Positions 1-11,430 of a stretch of 64,000 bases of DNA are shown one piece after another. Within the stretch, counting starts at the first letter, position 1. Every line of letters starts with the position of its first letter. Source of the stretch: Wurfbainia villosa (taxonomy: Eukaryota > Streptophyta > Magnoliopsida > Zingiberales > Zingiberaceae); assembly GCA_025175895.1 (NCBI GenBank), contig CM045990.1, positions 4,340,001-4,404,000 of the forward strand, written 5' to 3'. The translations under genes and the position numbers were made by a program. The notes beneath the pieces are model-generated. The model ran no database searches. It was not told the origin of the DNA and saw nothing but the letters and a program-made list of their open reading frames with translations.

Positions 1-1096
1 TAACTGACACGACTCACAAGACAAAGACTCTAAGTGAGACAGACTAGGATGTAACTGTTTTAACTTATCAAGATCAGGATGTCCCAATTGAGCATGAATG
101 ACAAGTGGAGATGCCGCCGCCGCACCAACAAGAGAGTTTTGTTGAAGTCGATATAGGCCATGAGACTCACATCCGAAGTTAATCATCCTCCCCTTACTCC
201 GGTCCTGTAATGAAACAGAAGATTTAGTAAACGAGATGACACAATCAAGAGACCGAGTAAGCTGACTTATTGATAACAAATTAAAGGGAGCTCCGGGAAC
301 ATAAAGAACATTATGAATGGGAAGAGATGGGGAAGGATGAACAATACCAACACCTTAGGACTGAGTTTGAGAATCATTTGCCATGGTAACACAGGGTAAA
401 TAATCGGAGGTAGATAGTGAAGAAAACAGGAATCCATTACCTGTGATATGATCGGTGGCCCCAGAGTCAAGTACCCAGGGACTCGAAGAGCGAGATATGC
501 CAGTAATGGAATTACCAGCTTGTGTAACGGCAACAGTGGAATTAGAATCCCGTCGATCCTCATACCATTCCATAAAGTCATCGTAGGAAGGCGGTGGAGT
601 TGGATCTAATGTCGACTGTGAAGTGGAAAGAAGAAATGAACTCGCTCTGAAGCGTCTAGCGGCGAGGAGGTCGACCGTGGAGGCTTCAACATTTATCAAT
701 CGTGTGTCCTGGTCGGTGACAATGATCACACCAAGAACGTCCTTTGCCATTCTTACGAGGTGGAGGTCTGTTGTTGTTTCGAGAGACCAACGATGAAGAG
801 TCGACAGGAACGGAGGATGGCAACGTCAAGACTTTTGTAGGGACACGGAGGAGAGTCGCCCAGGTAGAGTCCATGGTGGCCTCTATGGGGCTGCCCAAGA
901 TTTGATCACGAATATGAGAGTAATCTGTGGGCAAACTATAAAATTTCTTCCGATTTTCAAGCTCTGCAGGTGGCGCCGGTGGGAAGCGGTCGTTGAACTT
1001 CGCATGAAGGCTGAGGCGATCCCGATGGTGACATAGAATCCTTGATCTGATGGGTACTAAGGATATTCATGAGATCTTCATAAACTTGATAGAGTC
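1..1096 (-). pseudogene. Copia-I gag C-terminus, protease and integrase N-terminus (broken)
   Basis: The minus strand encodes a CCHC zinc knuckle CDHCHRPGHTIDKC near 687-730, then the aspartic protease signature WVLDSGATDHITG near 450-490, then the GAG-pre-integrase segment with the His/Cys pairs IHAQLGH and CESC near positions 10-100. The family packages RNA with gag, matures the polyprotein with the protease and inserts cDNA with integrase. The protease catalytic Asp-Ser-Gly is intact. Breaks: a TAA stop at about 355-357 just after the protease, and frameshifts between 730 and 1000 that put gag and protease in different frames. The frame is open at the window edge, so integrase continues to the left. 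Clearly a copia gag-pol; the exact lineage is not determined. Confidence 0.88.
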
Positions 1097-1101
1097 GTCG
1101 A

Positions 1102-2638
1102 TGTAGGGGATCCTTGGAAGCTAGAAGGGGGGGGGGGTGAATAGCTTGTTATCGTTGCTCGATGGAAATCGTTCGTGTTTGTCTACAATCTTGTTAGTAC
1201 GCAGCGGAATATACAATAGTAAAATACAACAAGAACAAACACGCAAACACAATTATTTAACGTGGTTCGGAGCCGAACGGTTCTTACTCCACGGATTGAG
1301 CTCTAAAGAACTCTAGTGATGCCACAAACACACCACTATGCAAACACTGCTTCTTGACACAAGTCGGAGGTGGAGAAACCTCGTACAATTGATTACAACA
1401 GTAATACGAAAAACAAACAAGCAAATACAATGTAAATATGAAAACAAGTAAAGAGAACTTTAAACACTTTGCTTTTGATTGCTTGAATGCTTGGTAGTTT
1501 GACTTGCACTTGGAGACCCTGATTTGCAGCAACAAATCGCCCCAACAACCCTCGAGAAACCATGGCGTTTTCCTCCTTCACGAGCTCCATTTAAAGCTTC
1601 AACCGGTGCTGGAAATCGCCGATCAGTCGACTGCTCGGGACCATCAGTCGACTGATGCCACTGTTGTCGTGAGACAACGGCTAGATCCACGCTGGAAAAA
1701 TCCAATGGATCCATCATCAGTCGACTGATCATGACCATCACGGATCGATAGAGCACTCGCTCATTGCTAACCCCAAAGCGAGTCGGTCGATTCATTCTAC
1801 GCTCGAAAAATCGAGCACCGATCGATCGATCACACGATTAGTCATTTGCTCGGCAATCGGTCATTTGCCGATCGCCTCCCTCCGGGCGATCATTCTATGA
1901 CACTTCCGATCAAACCCTAGTTGACTCACACCAGTCGACTGACACACCTTAAACATGAGGTTTTAACCTCAACCATGATATTTAACCCATGTATGGTGCC
2001 CCCATACTTGCTAGACCACCCTTAGCCTATACCTAAGCCTTCTAGCCACCTCCGTCAACCTCACGCCTCTCGGATCCCTCCAAGTCATCCATGACTTGTT
2101 CATCCATTGCGCTAGCCTTTAGGTGCTTCCATCGGCTATGTCATGCTAACGGTGTCTACACCGCCAAGGCATATTGGACTTGCGCTGCTAAGACTCCGCT
2201 TGGACTTTACGCCGCCAATCATTGGACTTATGCTGCTAAGACTCCCGCTTGGACTTTACGCCGCCAATATCAAACCCTTGGACTTCTCAAATGCCAAGAT
2301 TCAAGCTTGGACTTTCCCTTGCCAACCCATGTTGGACTTTCCATGCCAAGACCCATGCTTGGACTTTTCTTGCCAACCCATGTTGGACTTTCCATTGCCA
2401 AGACTCATGCTTGGACTTTCCTAAATGCCAAGTGTCCCACTTGGACTTTCCATGCCAAGTACTCATGACTTGGACTTTCCATTGCCAAGACCCATGCTTA
2501 GACTTCTCATGCCAAGTACTCAAGACTTGGACTTTCCCATGACAGTCACATTGTCATATGTTTTTGTCGAACATCAAAATATCTCTCGAGTCAAGCTCGA
2601 GTCCTGGTCAATCGTGATCTGGGCCGATTACACCAACA
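1102..2638 (-). repeat. 3' LTR of Element-II
   Basis: 1537 bp; pairs with 6249-7754 along its whole length. The stretch 1600-1945 holds four copies of the 10-bp palindrome CAGTCGACTG (1624, 1645, 1718, 1932), and 2150-2540 holds degenerate tandem repeats. A run of eleven G follows the terminal block at about 1126-1137, close to the LTR end. Confidence 0.9.
2150..2540 (-). repeat. Degenerate tandem repeats in Element-II 3' LTR
   Basis: Repeated units of about 20-30 bases built on TTGGACTTTCCATGCCAAG recur more than ten times. They keep several frames open on the plus strand and give artificial proteins with repeated Trp-Thr-Phe, which I do not count as genes. Confidence 0.8.
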
Positions 2639-4500
2639 ATCTCCCCATTTTTTATGTTTAACAAAAACCAAACAACCATTGAGTTAGACCATCTAACTCA
2701 AACCAATGATCCCCATCAATTTTCCCAATTGATGTTATTCTCCCAATTAGTTCTCCCCCTTTTTGACTAACATCAAAAAGGTTCTCTCTAAGAAGGTCAA
2801 TGTCTCATGTCCCAATGAGATCTTACAATCTCCCCCTTGTCCCAAAAATATCTAGGATGTCTACTATCTTCCTAGTGATAAGTCTCATATCACTCAAGAG
2901 AGGCAATCCTATACACTCTCCTAATTTCCAAATTGGGTATCTCAAAATTCCATTTTCCCCCGCATGAAGAAAAAATACCATCCCTCATCTCATGATGGAT
3001 ATCTCCCCCTAAAGGCTTCCTCCCCCTTGACCATTGCACCAACAATGTCCTTGGGAAGTCCCTAAGCTAATAGGAACTCTAAACCATCAAAAATAAGGTC
3101 TAAAGTTCAACCTTGAACTTTTCAACCCTTGAATTTGATACATCACCCTAACACCTCTCCTAATCCATATCCAATAGATTTTCACATTTTATAATGCTTT
3201 CCAAAGCATATCCTAGGGTTAGGAGTGGTTAGGGACCTTAACCGTAGCTGAACATGGGCTAAACAACCTTGTTTTTCCCGAAATTAGCTTGGCAGTCGAC
3301 TTTATCAGAGATTAGTCGACTGCCGTCTCTATCAGTCGACTGCCACCCAGGGCAGTCGATTGATAACTGAAATTTCCGAATTTCAGTTATCAGAAACGGA
3401 TTTTAAAAATTCATAAATAATTATACGTATATCGAAAAATCATGAAAATTTGTACGTATAATACTTATGACTAATACAATGGGTGAAAAATGATAGAAAA
3501 ATATTTTACCCATAAAATATCGAAATTGATACAAAATTCAAAAGTGAAGAAAAAACTTCTAAGTTTTAGCTCACTTTGTATCAACTTTATCAATGGTGAT
3601 CGCTATCAAAAGATAGACTTCACCAAGGTTTTCTAAAGTGATTTTAAAATGTTTTTGAAAACCTATATCGAATCATATTCCTTGAGCTCAATGTACATAA
3701 CTTGTACACAAGCTTTCCCAATGATCCATAATTAAGTTAAAAATGAGTTTTAGTTCATCTAGATGCAAAAACTATGCACCTTGAACTTAGCTCATATCCT
3801 AGCATCTCACATGTATCTAGGGTGTATAAATACACATACATATCAAGTTAGATGTGCGATGTGGGTTTTGTTCATCCTAATCTAGGGTTTCATGCATTTT
3901 TCTAAGACAACCCTACTTGATTCCCTTATGAATGAGACTTCAAGTCATGCCAAAGTCCTTAAATCAATTTTCATTAACTTAAATGCATGAAGTATGATCA
4001 TGGCATAAATGATAGCATAATGAAGCATGACCAATGATCATGATGTCATGACATATGATATAATTTAAGCATATATGACAATAATCCTTAATTCTAAACA
4101 TGATCATGACACATAAAATAATTAAAAATAAATATGATGTCATGACATGTTATATGACAAACAAAGCATGTCAAATAAAATATATAGGTATAATAATACC
4201 TAAATTTCAATATTAATTGCCATTTGATATAATTAAAAATATTCTGCCATATTATCACTTTTCTCCCTAGTGTGTCAAAAATCCAAAATGATACACCATG
4301 ACCTCTAATTCTAAATTGTGCCAATTTAATTGATTTTTCATAATTCCAAAAATCTATTAGTACATCCTAAAATCTTTTAGGATCATAATATCAAATCTAT
4401 TTCCAAGGTACCCATAACCTTGAAAATAACCTAAAGTACCACTTTTACCATGGTTAGGTTAACTACCCTTCCATTTAAAGTTGGCACACCCTAAACCGAT
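2639..4500 (-). other. Non-coding internal region of Element-II in place of pol
   Basis: 1.86 kb between the gag stop and the 3' LTR. It has no frame with protease, integrase or polymerase motifs, is AT-rich towards 3400-4400, and carries one intact CAGTCGACTG and two partial copies near 3295-3340. Next to the LTR, the minus strand has a purine run (AAAAAATGGGGAGAT) suitable as a polypurine tract. Part of it (about 2960-3080) reappears at 58860-58945, showing that it belongs to a repeated family. Confidence 0.75.
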
Positions 4501-6183
4501 TTAGCGTGAATCGATTACGCTCTTAGGAACCCAAAACCTATTTGAGCTCCTAGGGTTTACTAGGTATTCCTCAAGGATAACCTCCCTAGATATCTTCCTA
4601 ATGACCCTTCTAGGCTTGTTAGCCTTGGTCATTTGGGTCTTACCTAGGTTGATTCTAGGGATGACTCCCCTTGTAACCTTCTTAGTGGCTTCCCTAGGTT
4701 TCTTAGAAACCCTAGCCACTAGGTATCTACCTTGGTCAACCTTAGGGATGACTTCCTTTTTGACCTTGGCCTTCCTAGACCTAGTTTGTGTTCCATAATC
4801 AAATGAAACACTATGATAAGCCACCTTAGGCTTAGGTTTGTGACCCAAATCCTTCTTGCCCTTGGTTGACTTTTGTCTCTTAAGTCCTAGGTGATGACTC
4901 TTGGTCCTAGACTCTTGACTTTGACCATTTGACCCTTTAACTTGATTTTGCATCTTTGCAAGGGTCTTTTCTAATTTTTCAAGTCTTGATCTCAAGACTT
5001 GATTTTCAACCTCTAATTGCCCAATTGATTTTTGATTGAGTTTTTGGGCATTATCATTTTCTTTAGGCATATGCTTATCCTTTTTAGGGTTAATGCTTAA
5101 ATGATTTTCGATTTTCCTAATTGTTTCCCTAAGAAGGACGTTTCTAGGGACATTAGTCCCAAATTTCTCTTTATTTTCTAAGTGGACATTTTTAGCTCCT
5201 AAACAAAAATATTTGTTATTTCTAACATGCTTTTCATGAGAGATAGCAAGAGAATTAAAAGCATGTTTTTGACTTTTAACTAAAGAAGGAGCATTACAAT
5301 ATACCTTAGGGTTTGCCTTAGAGGCTCCCCCTACTTGTGAAACTCCTCTTTGAGTCTTCTTCTCCCCCTTTGGGCATTGATTCCGGTAGTGTCGCGGTTG
5401 TCGGCATTTAAAGCAAATCACTTGCTTCTTGCTTTTAATTGTCGGGGCACCGACATCCTTTGATTTTTCTTGAGGTTTTGGTGCCGGAGGAGTCTTTTTG
5501 ACTTTCTTTGGGCACTTACTCTTATAGTGCCCAAATTCCCTACACTCAAAACACATAATATTATTTTTATTTTGAATTGAGGTGATTGAGTTACCTAAGT
5601 CAATGGAGGCCGGAATTGGATTTTGAGCTTCTTCATCTTGACCGGATGTTGAAGCTTTTTCTTGATGTTGCTCCGGTGATCTAATCTCCTCCTCAATCCT
5701 AGAGATGGAGGTCTCCTCCAATTCTACTTCATCTTCCTCCTTGGATGTAGATGGTCTCTCAACCTCTAAGTCTTCACTTCCTTTTGAGGATGATGCATTT
5801 GCCTCTTCGGTCCCTTCCTCTTGGACCGGTGATGGACTTTCATGGAGCTTGGCCACTTGGCTCCATAGCTCCTTGGCATCTACATAATTACCTAACATAC
5901 ACAAGATATTGTTAGGTATTAAATCAATTAAAAACTTCATTACCTTATCATTTTTCTCGAAGGCTTCGACTTGCTCTTCGGTCCATCTCTTTTTCTTGAG
6001 GAACCCTCCTTTTGGTCCTATTGGATAGCTATATCCCTCCATCAAAATGGACCATTCTTCGAAGTCTCTCATCATGATAAAATCTTTAATTCTTCTCTTC
6101 CAAGAATTGAAGCTTTCTCGTCCATATAAGGTGTAAAAGACCGATGTGTTGATGTCCTAACCTAGTTGCTCTTGAACTTCCAT
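4501..6183 (-). pseudogene. Element-II gag polyprotein, two zinc knuckles, one early stop
   Basis: The minus-strand frame starts at ATG 6183 and runs 561 codons to 4501. Codon 9 (6157-6159) is TAG; the frame is otherwise open, and from the internal Met at 6075 it gives 524 residues. Counting from that Met: UBN2-like gag helices (1-80), an acidic Ser/Glu-rich linker (80-150), CCHC knuckles CFECREFGHYKSKC (175-188) and CFKCRQPRHYRNQC (221-234), a predicted coiled coil (about 351-380), a basic tail and a C-terminal WVPKS motif. It would bind and package element RNA. No pol follows. I chose the upstream start because the conserved gag block (YGRESFNSWKRR) lies between 6183 and 6075. The same architecture with one knuckle occurs in Copia-V. 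Confidence 0.88.
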
Positions 6184-6234
6184 CTTCACCCTCTTGTGTG
6201 CTCCCTTAGTTGTTAAACTTAGAAGAGCAGCCTC

Positions 6235-6246
6235 GCTCTGATACCA
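6235..6246 (-). other. Primer-binding site of Element-II (initiator tRNA-Met)
   Basis: The minus strand reads TGGTATCAGAGC two bases inside the 5' LTR, the same primer as the copia elements here. Confidence 0.92.
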
Positions 6247-6248
6247 CT

Positions 6249-7754
6249 TGTAGGGGATCCTTGGAAGCTAGGGGGGGTGAATAGCTTGTTATCGTTGCTC
6301 AATGGAAATCATTCGCGTTTGTCTACAATCTTGTTAGTACGCAGCGAAATATACAATAGTAAAATACAACAAGAATAAACACGCAAACACAATTATTTAA
6401 CGTGGTTCGGAGTCGAACGGTTCCTACTTCACGGATCGAGCTCTAAAGAGCTTGAGCGATGCCACAAACACACCACTATGCAAACACTGCTTCTCGACAC
6501 AAGTCGGAGGTGGAGAAACTTCGTACAATTAATTACAACAGTAATACGAAAAACAAACAAGCAAATACAATGTAAATATGAAAACAAGTAAAGAGAACTT
6601 TACAACACTTTGCTTTTGATTGCTTGAATGCTTGGTAGCTTGACTTACACTTGGAGACCCTGATTTGCAGCAGCAAATCGCCCCAACATCCCTCAAGAAA
6701 CCATGACGTTTCCTTCCTTCACGAGCTCCATTTAAAGCTTCAACTTGTGCTGGAAATCGCCGATCAGTCGACTGCTCGGGACCATCAGTCGATTGATGCC
6801 ACTGTTGTCGTGAGACAACGGCTAGATCCATGCTGGAAAAATCCAACGGATCCATCATCAGTCGACTGATCATGACTATCAGTCGACTGATAGAGCCTCC
6901 ACTCGACTGCTAACCCCAACAGTCGAGTCAGACTCCATTCTGTGCCCGAAAAATCGAACACCAGTCGACTGATCACACGATTAGTCGATCGCTGCAATCA
7001 CCGATCCCTCCTTTGGCGATCACATGACACTTCCCGAAACCCTAGTTGACTACACCACGATCACCGTATATGACACCGATCGGACACACCTCAAACATGA
7101 GGTTTTAACCTCAACTATGGTGTTTAACCCAAGTATGGTGCCCCCATACTTGCTAGACCACCCTTAGCCTAGACCTAAGCCTTCTAGCCATCTTCGTCAG
7201 TCTCATGCCTCTCGGATCCCTCCAAGTCATCCATGACTTGTTCATCCATTGCGCTAGCCTTTATGTGCTTCCATCGGCTATGTCATGCTAATGGTGTCTA
7301 CACTGCCAAGGCACATTGGACTTACGCTGTCAAAACTCCGCTTGGACTTTACGCCGCCAATCATTGGACTTATGCTGCCAAGACTTCCGCTTGAACTTTA
7401 CGCCGCCAATATCAAACCCTTGGACTTCTCAAATGTCAAAACTCAAGCTTGAACTTTCCCTTGCCAACCCATGTTGGACTTTCCATGCCAAGATCCATGC
7501 TTGGACTTTCTATTGCCAAGACTCATGCTTGGACTTTCTCAAATGCCAAGTGTCCCACTTGGACTTTCCATGCCAAGTACCATGACTTGGGCTTTCCATT
7601 GCCAAGACCCATGCTTGGACTTCTCATGCCAAGTACTCAAGACTTAACTTTCCCATGACAATCACATTGTCATATGTTTTTGTCGAACATCAAAACATCT
7701 CTCGAGTCGAGCTCGAGTCCTGGTCAATCGTGACCTGAGCCGATTGCACCAACA
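6249..7754 (-). repeat. 5' LTR of Element-II
   Basis: 1506 bp; shares its borders, tandem-repeat block and palindromes (6765, 6859, 6880, 6962, plus a mutated one at 6785) with the 3' LTR. On the minus strand this copy would drive transcription of the gag gene. Differences from the 3' LTR are substitutions plus short indels. Confidence 0.9.
7300..7655 (-). repeat. Degenerate tandem repeats in Element-II 5' LTR
   Basis: The counterpart of the array in the 3' LTR, with the same TTGGACTTT core but a slightly different number of units. The plus-strand frames opened here are artefacts of the repeat. Confidence 0.8.
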
Positions 7755-8091
7755 GTCGAGAAGTGTTAGTAAACAGTTGTTGAGCTTGTGTCCAAACATC
7801 CTTGCAAGTCATGTGAGTGTGGAAGACATCCCTAAGAGATGGATGGATAGTGGCTCGGATAATGCAACACAACTGAGCATCAATTTTTTTCCATAAAGGA
7901 CGATCAGCGACTTGAATATTCTCCTCAGTTTGGGTGAGATGTGTCTCATAATCCTGTCCAACAAGCCAAAGCTTAATGTGAGAGGTCCAAGAAGAGTAAT
8001 TCTTACCATCCAAGAGCTCAGACGACAGCGGTGCCGTGACGTGATTGGTAAAAATTGGGAAATCTGGCTTCGAAGCGCCAGAGCTAGCCAT
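7755..8091 (-). pseudogene. Copia-I gag N-terminus, interrupted by Element-II
   Basis: The reading frame begins at ATG 8091 (MASSGASKPDFPIF) and contains the copia gag hallmark LLDGKNYSSWTSHIKLWL at residues about 26-43, followed by the helical UBN2-type gag region. It is the capsid-like RNA-packaging protein of a Ty1/copia element. After about 112 codons it meets the GTCGA target site of Element-II, beyond which the frame reads nonsense from the inserted LTR. The gag sequence picks up again at 1096 on the far side of the insertion. The start is chosen because it is the first ATG before the conserved gag block and follows a leader and primer site at the expected place. Confidence 0.88.
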
Positions 8092-8852
8092 GACAAATGA
8101 AATAGGTGCTGATCAGATAAGGGGACGAGGGCTGGACAGTCTGGCTGCGATGACAAACTGAGCTCGTGAAGAGGCTGCCCAGTAGGGTCGGAACCGCCAG
8201 GGAAGGTGGCGGAAGCGGTTGGTTCTGCCGCTGCTGAACAAGAGGTAAATCTCTCTGTTGGTTCGGCGGAGACGCAGGCGATCGTAGTCTTGAGCTGCCA
8301 CAGCAAGGCAATGTAGCCGGTGCGCTCGAGGACCACACTGGGATGCCTCTCTCCTGCAGGCAGGTAGAGACAACGACCCTCGACGCGGCAACGTGGGGCG
8401 TTGGAGAGAGGAAGGCGAATAAATGGACAAGCCGAGGAGAATAAATGGACACCAACGAAATCAGATCTGTCGGCGGCAGCGCAGGGGACTGGTTCGTTGC
8501 CGCTGCGAGAGCTCTGCGATGCTTGGTGAGAGGCGGAGCAAGGAAGAGACGGGGGTTGCGGGCGTTGCGCTTGTGCGAAGGGAAGCAGCGACGAACTCGG
8601 TTGCGGAAGCGGTCGCGACTTGTGGAAGAAGACGCGGAAGTGGCTTGGCGACACAGCGGAGGAGGCAGCCCGGGCGTACGACGAGGCTGCACTGGAGGGT
8701 CGCCAGACGAGGAGGCGCTGGAGGCGCTGGAGGCGACGGAGCGAACGCGCTAGATGAACGCAGACAGAGAGAAGCAAGCGGACTGAACCGACGCAAAGAA
8801 AGCCGCCGCGAGGAAAGAAAGAATCGCAAAGGGATTGGCGCGTAACCCTAAA
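8092..8852 (-). other. Copia-I 5' leader, GC-rich, non-coding
   Basis: This 760-base stretch lies between the primer-binding site and the gag ATG. It is markedly richer in G and C than its surroundings and therefore open in several frames on both strands (for example minus 8084-8692 and plus 8423-8845). Those frames overlap one another, show no recognisable domain and are arginine/serine-rich or alanine-rich by composition. I treat it as untranslated leader RNA. Confidence 0.6.
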
Positions 8853-8864
8853 GCTCTGATACCA
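8853..8864 (-). other. Primer-binding site of Copia-I (initiator tRNA-Met)
   Basis: The minus strand reads TGGTATCAGAGC, the 12-base complement of the 3' end of plant initiator tRNA-Met used by most copia elements to start minus-strand DNA synthesis. It directly abuts the LTR. Confidence 0.9.
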
Positions 8865-9018
8865 TATTATTTCATAAAAAAGAATACACCTTATTACATA
8901 GAAGACACCCTATTTATATACAAAGTTAGGGCCTATTCAACATAATAAATCAAACCCTATCTAAGAATAACTCAAACTCTTATCCCAGGAAATAATTATC
9001 CCTAATAATATTCTAACA
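8865..9018 (-). repeat. 5' LTR of Copia-I (short, about 154 bp)
   Basis: On the minus strand it starts TGTTAGAATATTATTAGGG at 9018 and ends at the primer site, a short LTR of the kind seen in small copia lineages. It contains a TATA-like run (TATATAAATAGGG, minus strand near 8910-8925) as expected of an LTR promoter. The 3' end is ATAATA instead of the usual CA, so the inner border may be off by a few bases. The other LTR is outside the window and could not be compared. Confidence 0.75.
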
Positions 9019-10113
9019 GTAAATATTTTCTATTTTCATTTATATAATCTGTAACAAATATAAAGATATAACATCGATTATTTTTTTATTTGTACGCCGT
9101 TAAAATGCTAATGTGACATTCATCTTTTATCTTGTCAACTTTCAAGAGACACTTGGATGCCAACATGGAAAATAATCTCTTCCCTTTCCACTTTGTTGTT
9201 ATTATTGATTTCTATCTCTCTCGCGTCACCGCCATTGCTCCTCTCTCATGCTCATCCTTGCCTTCACTCCTTATCTCCTTCACAAGCTTGTTGTTGCCAG
9301 TTTCGCTCTCAAGCTCACCATTGTTTCTAATCTCCATGTCCCTTAAAAGCTTGCTCTCATTGTTGCTCCCTATCTCCATCACAAGCTTATCAGCATTGTT
9401 GCTACACCCCATCACCCCCTTATGTTTATTGTCATACTTCATTGGGTGGAGTTTTTATGGTCTGTGGAATTGCACTCCCGAATAAAGTGAACGTCAACCG
9501 TTATTCAATTTCTACAGCCTCTAAGTCTTTTCTGCCAAACTGGGCGAAAACAATTTAACCAATTTCTGATTGTCTGACCTAAGCCCATTAACAAATTGAT
9601 TAAAGATCAATCTGTGTCCTTTTCTATCATCATATCACATGAGCAATTCCTCATATTGGCTTTGCTATTCTATTACATTTGAGATGACTGCAAGAGTTAT
9701 TCATTTTGTGTTCACTATATAGTTGATTCCTAAAATGTGTAGGAACTGGGAACATATTTTTCTTTTGAAGTTTCATCTTGGGCTGATAGTTGGTTTCTCT
9801 AATTATTGTTAGTTGGCTTTAACATTTTGCTAGGATTTCATAATATCCAAGTTTCAATTTGGTAACCATTGAATATACTTGAAACTAATTCACCATCAAG
9901 ACTACAACGTCAATTACAGCAATACCCCTAACTCATGTATAGGTTTATCCTTTATGGCTATGATGATGTTTAGAAAACAAACTTAATTCTCTCTTGAACA
10001 GGGTGGTATAATTTTGGGTCTTCTATGCCAACATTTTATGGTACTCATGATGAGTTGATACAAATGGAGTGATTTATTTGTGGACTCGTTCATTTATAAT
10101 AAAATAACAAAAG
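9019..10113. other. Unassigned DNA, no gene recognised
   Basis: About 1.1 kb without a recognisable domain. A 76-codon minus frame at 9212-9442 is built from degenerate repeats rich in Asn, Glu and Lys, and the plus frame 9132-9485 is its leucine/serine shadow. Neither has family resemblance I can name. Confidence 0.4.
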
Positions 10114-10277
10114 GGGAGCTTTGGCATAACTACAAAGTTGCTACCATGTGATCTAGAGGTCATGGATTTGAATCACGGAAATAATCTCTTATAAAGTAGG
10201 ATAAGATTGTGTACAATAGACTATTCCTCTGGATCCTGCATTAGTAGGAACTTTGTGTACTAGACTTTCTTTCTTTT
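10114..10277 (+). mobile_element. SINE, Au-like, copy A
   Basis: Starts GGGAGCTTTGGCATAAC and retains the tRNA-like A box, a B-box region (GATTTGAATCACGG), the middle block around GTACAATAGAC, and the 3' block ending near GTGTACTAGACTTTCTTT. This matches the layout of the plant Au SINE family: polymerase III transcribed, about 160-180 bp, mobilised by LINE proteins. Target duplications are not clear for this copy. Confidence 0.8.
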
Positions 10278-10437
10278 ATTATTTACAACTCAGTAGCACT
10301 AGATTGTTGATATTTTTTAAATAAAAGTATTATTAAATTAGTGTGGTAACTCAATAGCACTAGATCATTAATTTATTTTTAATAAAAGAATTATTATTTA
10401 ATGTTACTGTTACCTACATTTAAATCAATTTATAATT

Positions 10438-10733
10438 GAAGGAAAAGTATTTTGAGGGTCATGTTGATTGGGAGTGATTACTTTCTCGTGATCTATAATA
10501 ATCTTGCTTCAACTAAATAACAAGTGAGAGAAAGATGGGTGAGCCGTTGATTCTAATGAGTGATGACAAAGTTAAATGGGTAATCGAAGGAAAAGTAATT
10601 TGAGGGTCATGTTGATTGGGAGTGATTACTTTCTCTTGATCCATAATAATCTTGCTTCAACTAACTAACAAGTGAGAGAAAGATGGGTGAGCCATTGATT
10701 CTAATGAGTGATGACAAAGTTAAACAGGTAATC
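10438..10733. repeat. Tandem duplication, 148-bp unit, two copies
   Basis: 10438-10585 and 10586-10733 are nearly identical, both starting GAAGGAAAAGTA and containing GTGATTACTTTCTC and AAAGATGGGTGAGCC. Only a few substitutions separate them, implying a recent local duplication. Confidence 0.9.
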
Positions 10734-11294
10734 TGTGATCCCATCGTGTACCTTGAATTATGGCAAGGTATAACAATTGAAGTAAAGAACGGAGACTTTA
10801 ATTTCTTCTCTCTTGTGCAAGATCATAAGTGTTAACACTTGTGAGTTACAAGCTACCAAATAGTGTGGCTTTGGGAGGTTCAACCTAAACCATTTCAAAT
10901 GAACTAACAAAGTTTTTTAACAACTATAAATGTGGGTTGCATATGCTTTGTGCAGCCACCATTTGATCCACTTAAGATCTGCCTATGTGACAGCATGTGG
11001 CCTAGCCATTGCGATTCCAAAACCATGGAGTTTTCTACTATTGACAATATCACATGTCCAAATCTTGGTTAATATGTGAAATTTGCACTTTATACATTTT
11101 GATCAACTTTCTCTTCTCTTGCAAGTTTGAAATTTGATGTACTAGATCTAGTACCAGGAATTTCTCTCTCTTCTTGAGATAACTTGTATTCAATCTTGTG
11201 CTTGGCAATCTGTTTGCAATGATTATTTGGTTGAATCCGGAGTACTGGATTTCATTCTTTTCTTAGGGCTGGATTCCTCCTGATATTGCCGTGT
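10734..11294. other. Unassigned DNA
   Basis: Moderately AT-rich sequence with no frame or motif I recognise. Confidence 0.35.
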
Positions 11295-11406
11295 GAGGTT
11301 TATTTAGTTAGTGCACTGAGATTACATGACGCAACAGTTTATTCTGTGATGAGGTTTATTTAGTTAGTGCACTGAGATTACATGATGCAACAGTTTATTC
11401 TGTGAT
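11295..11406. repeat. Tandem duplication, 56-bp unit, two copies
   Basis: 11295-11350 and 11351-11406 are almost identical (GAGGTTTATTTAGTTAGTGC opens both), differing at about one base. Confidence 0.9.
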
Positions 11407-11430
11407 GAAGGTGGATGTAGAAGTTTCAGA

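Larger units (their letters stand above)
1102..7754 (-). mobile_element. Element-II: gag-only (non-autonomous) LTR retrotransposon, 6.65 kb, with GTCGA target duplication
   Basis: Two LTRs of about 1.5 kb (1102-2638 and 6249-7754) flank a 3.6 kb internal region. On the minus strand LTRs begin TGTTGGTGCAATCGG and end CCCCTACA. A tRNA-Met primer site lies at 6235-6246 and a purine tract just inside the left LTR (2639-2655). GTCGA is present on both sides. The only coding region is gag (4501-6183); no protease, integrase or reverse transcriptase is visible in 2639-4500. It therefore must borrow enzymes from a relative such as Copia-V, whose gag has the same layout. The two LTRs differ at many sites, so the insertion is not recent. 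Confidence 0.9.
1..9018 (-). mobile_element. Copia-I: Ty1/copia retrotransposon, split by Element-II and cut by the left window edge
   Basis: Read on the minus strand the order is LTR (8865-9018), primer site (8853-8864), GC-rich leader, gag start (ATG at 8091), gag end with zinc knuckle, protease, and the start of integrase, which runs off at position 1. A second LTR element occupies 1102-7754 inside gag. The GTCGA at 1097-1101 and 7755-7759 is the target duplication of that insertion, and the gag reading frame resumes in register when one copy is discounted. The domain order gag-protease-integrase identifies Ty1/copia. Reverse transcriptase and the other LTR must lie left of the window. Stops and frameshifts make it non-functional as shown. 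Confidence 0.9.

Noticed and set aside
2091..2661. Overlapping plus-strand frames with repeated Trp-Thr-Phe and Leu-Asp-Phe
   Set aside because: They are translations of LTR tandem repeats whose unit length happens to avoid stops; several frames are open at once and the same occurs in the other LTR.
8084..8845. Long overlapping frames on both strands, up to 322 codons
   Set aside because: They cover the GC-rich leader of Copia-I and overlap the gag start; no domain and no consistent codon pattern.
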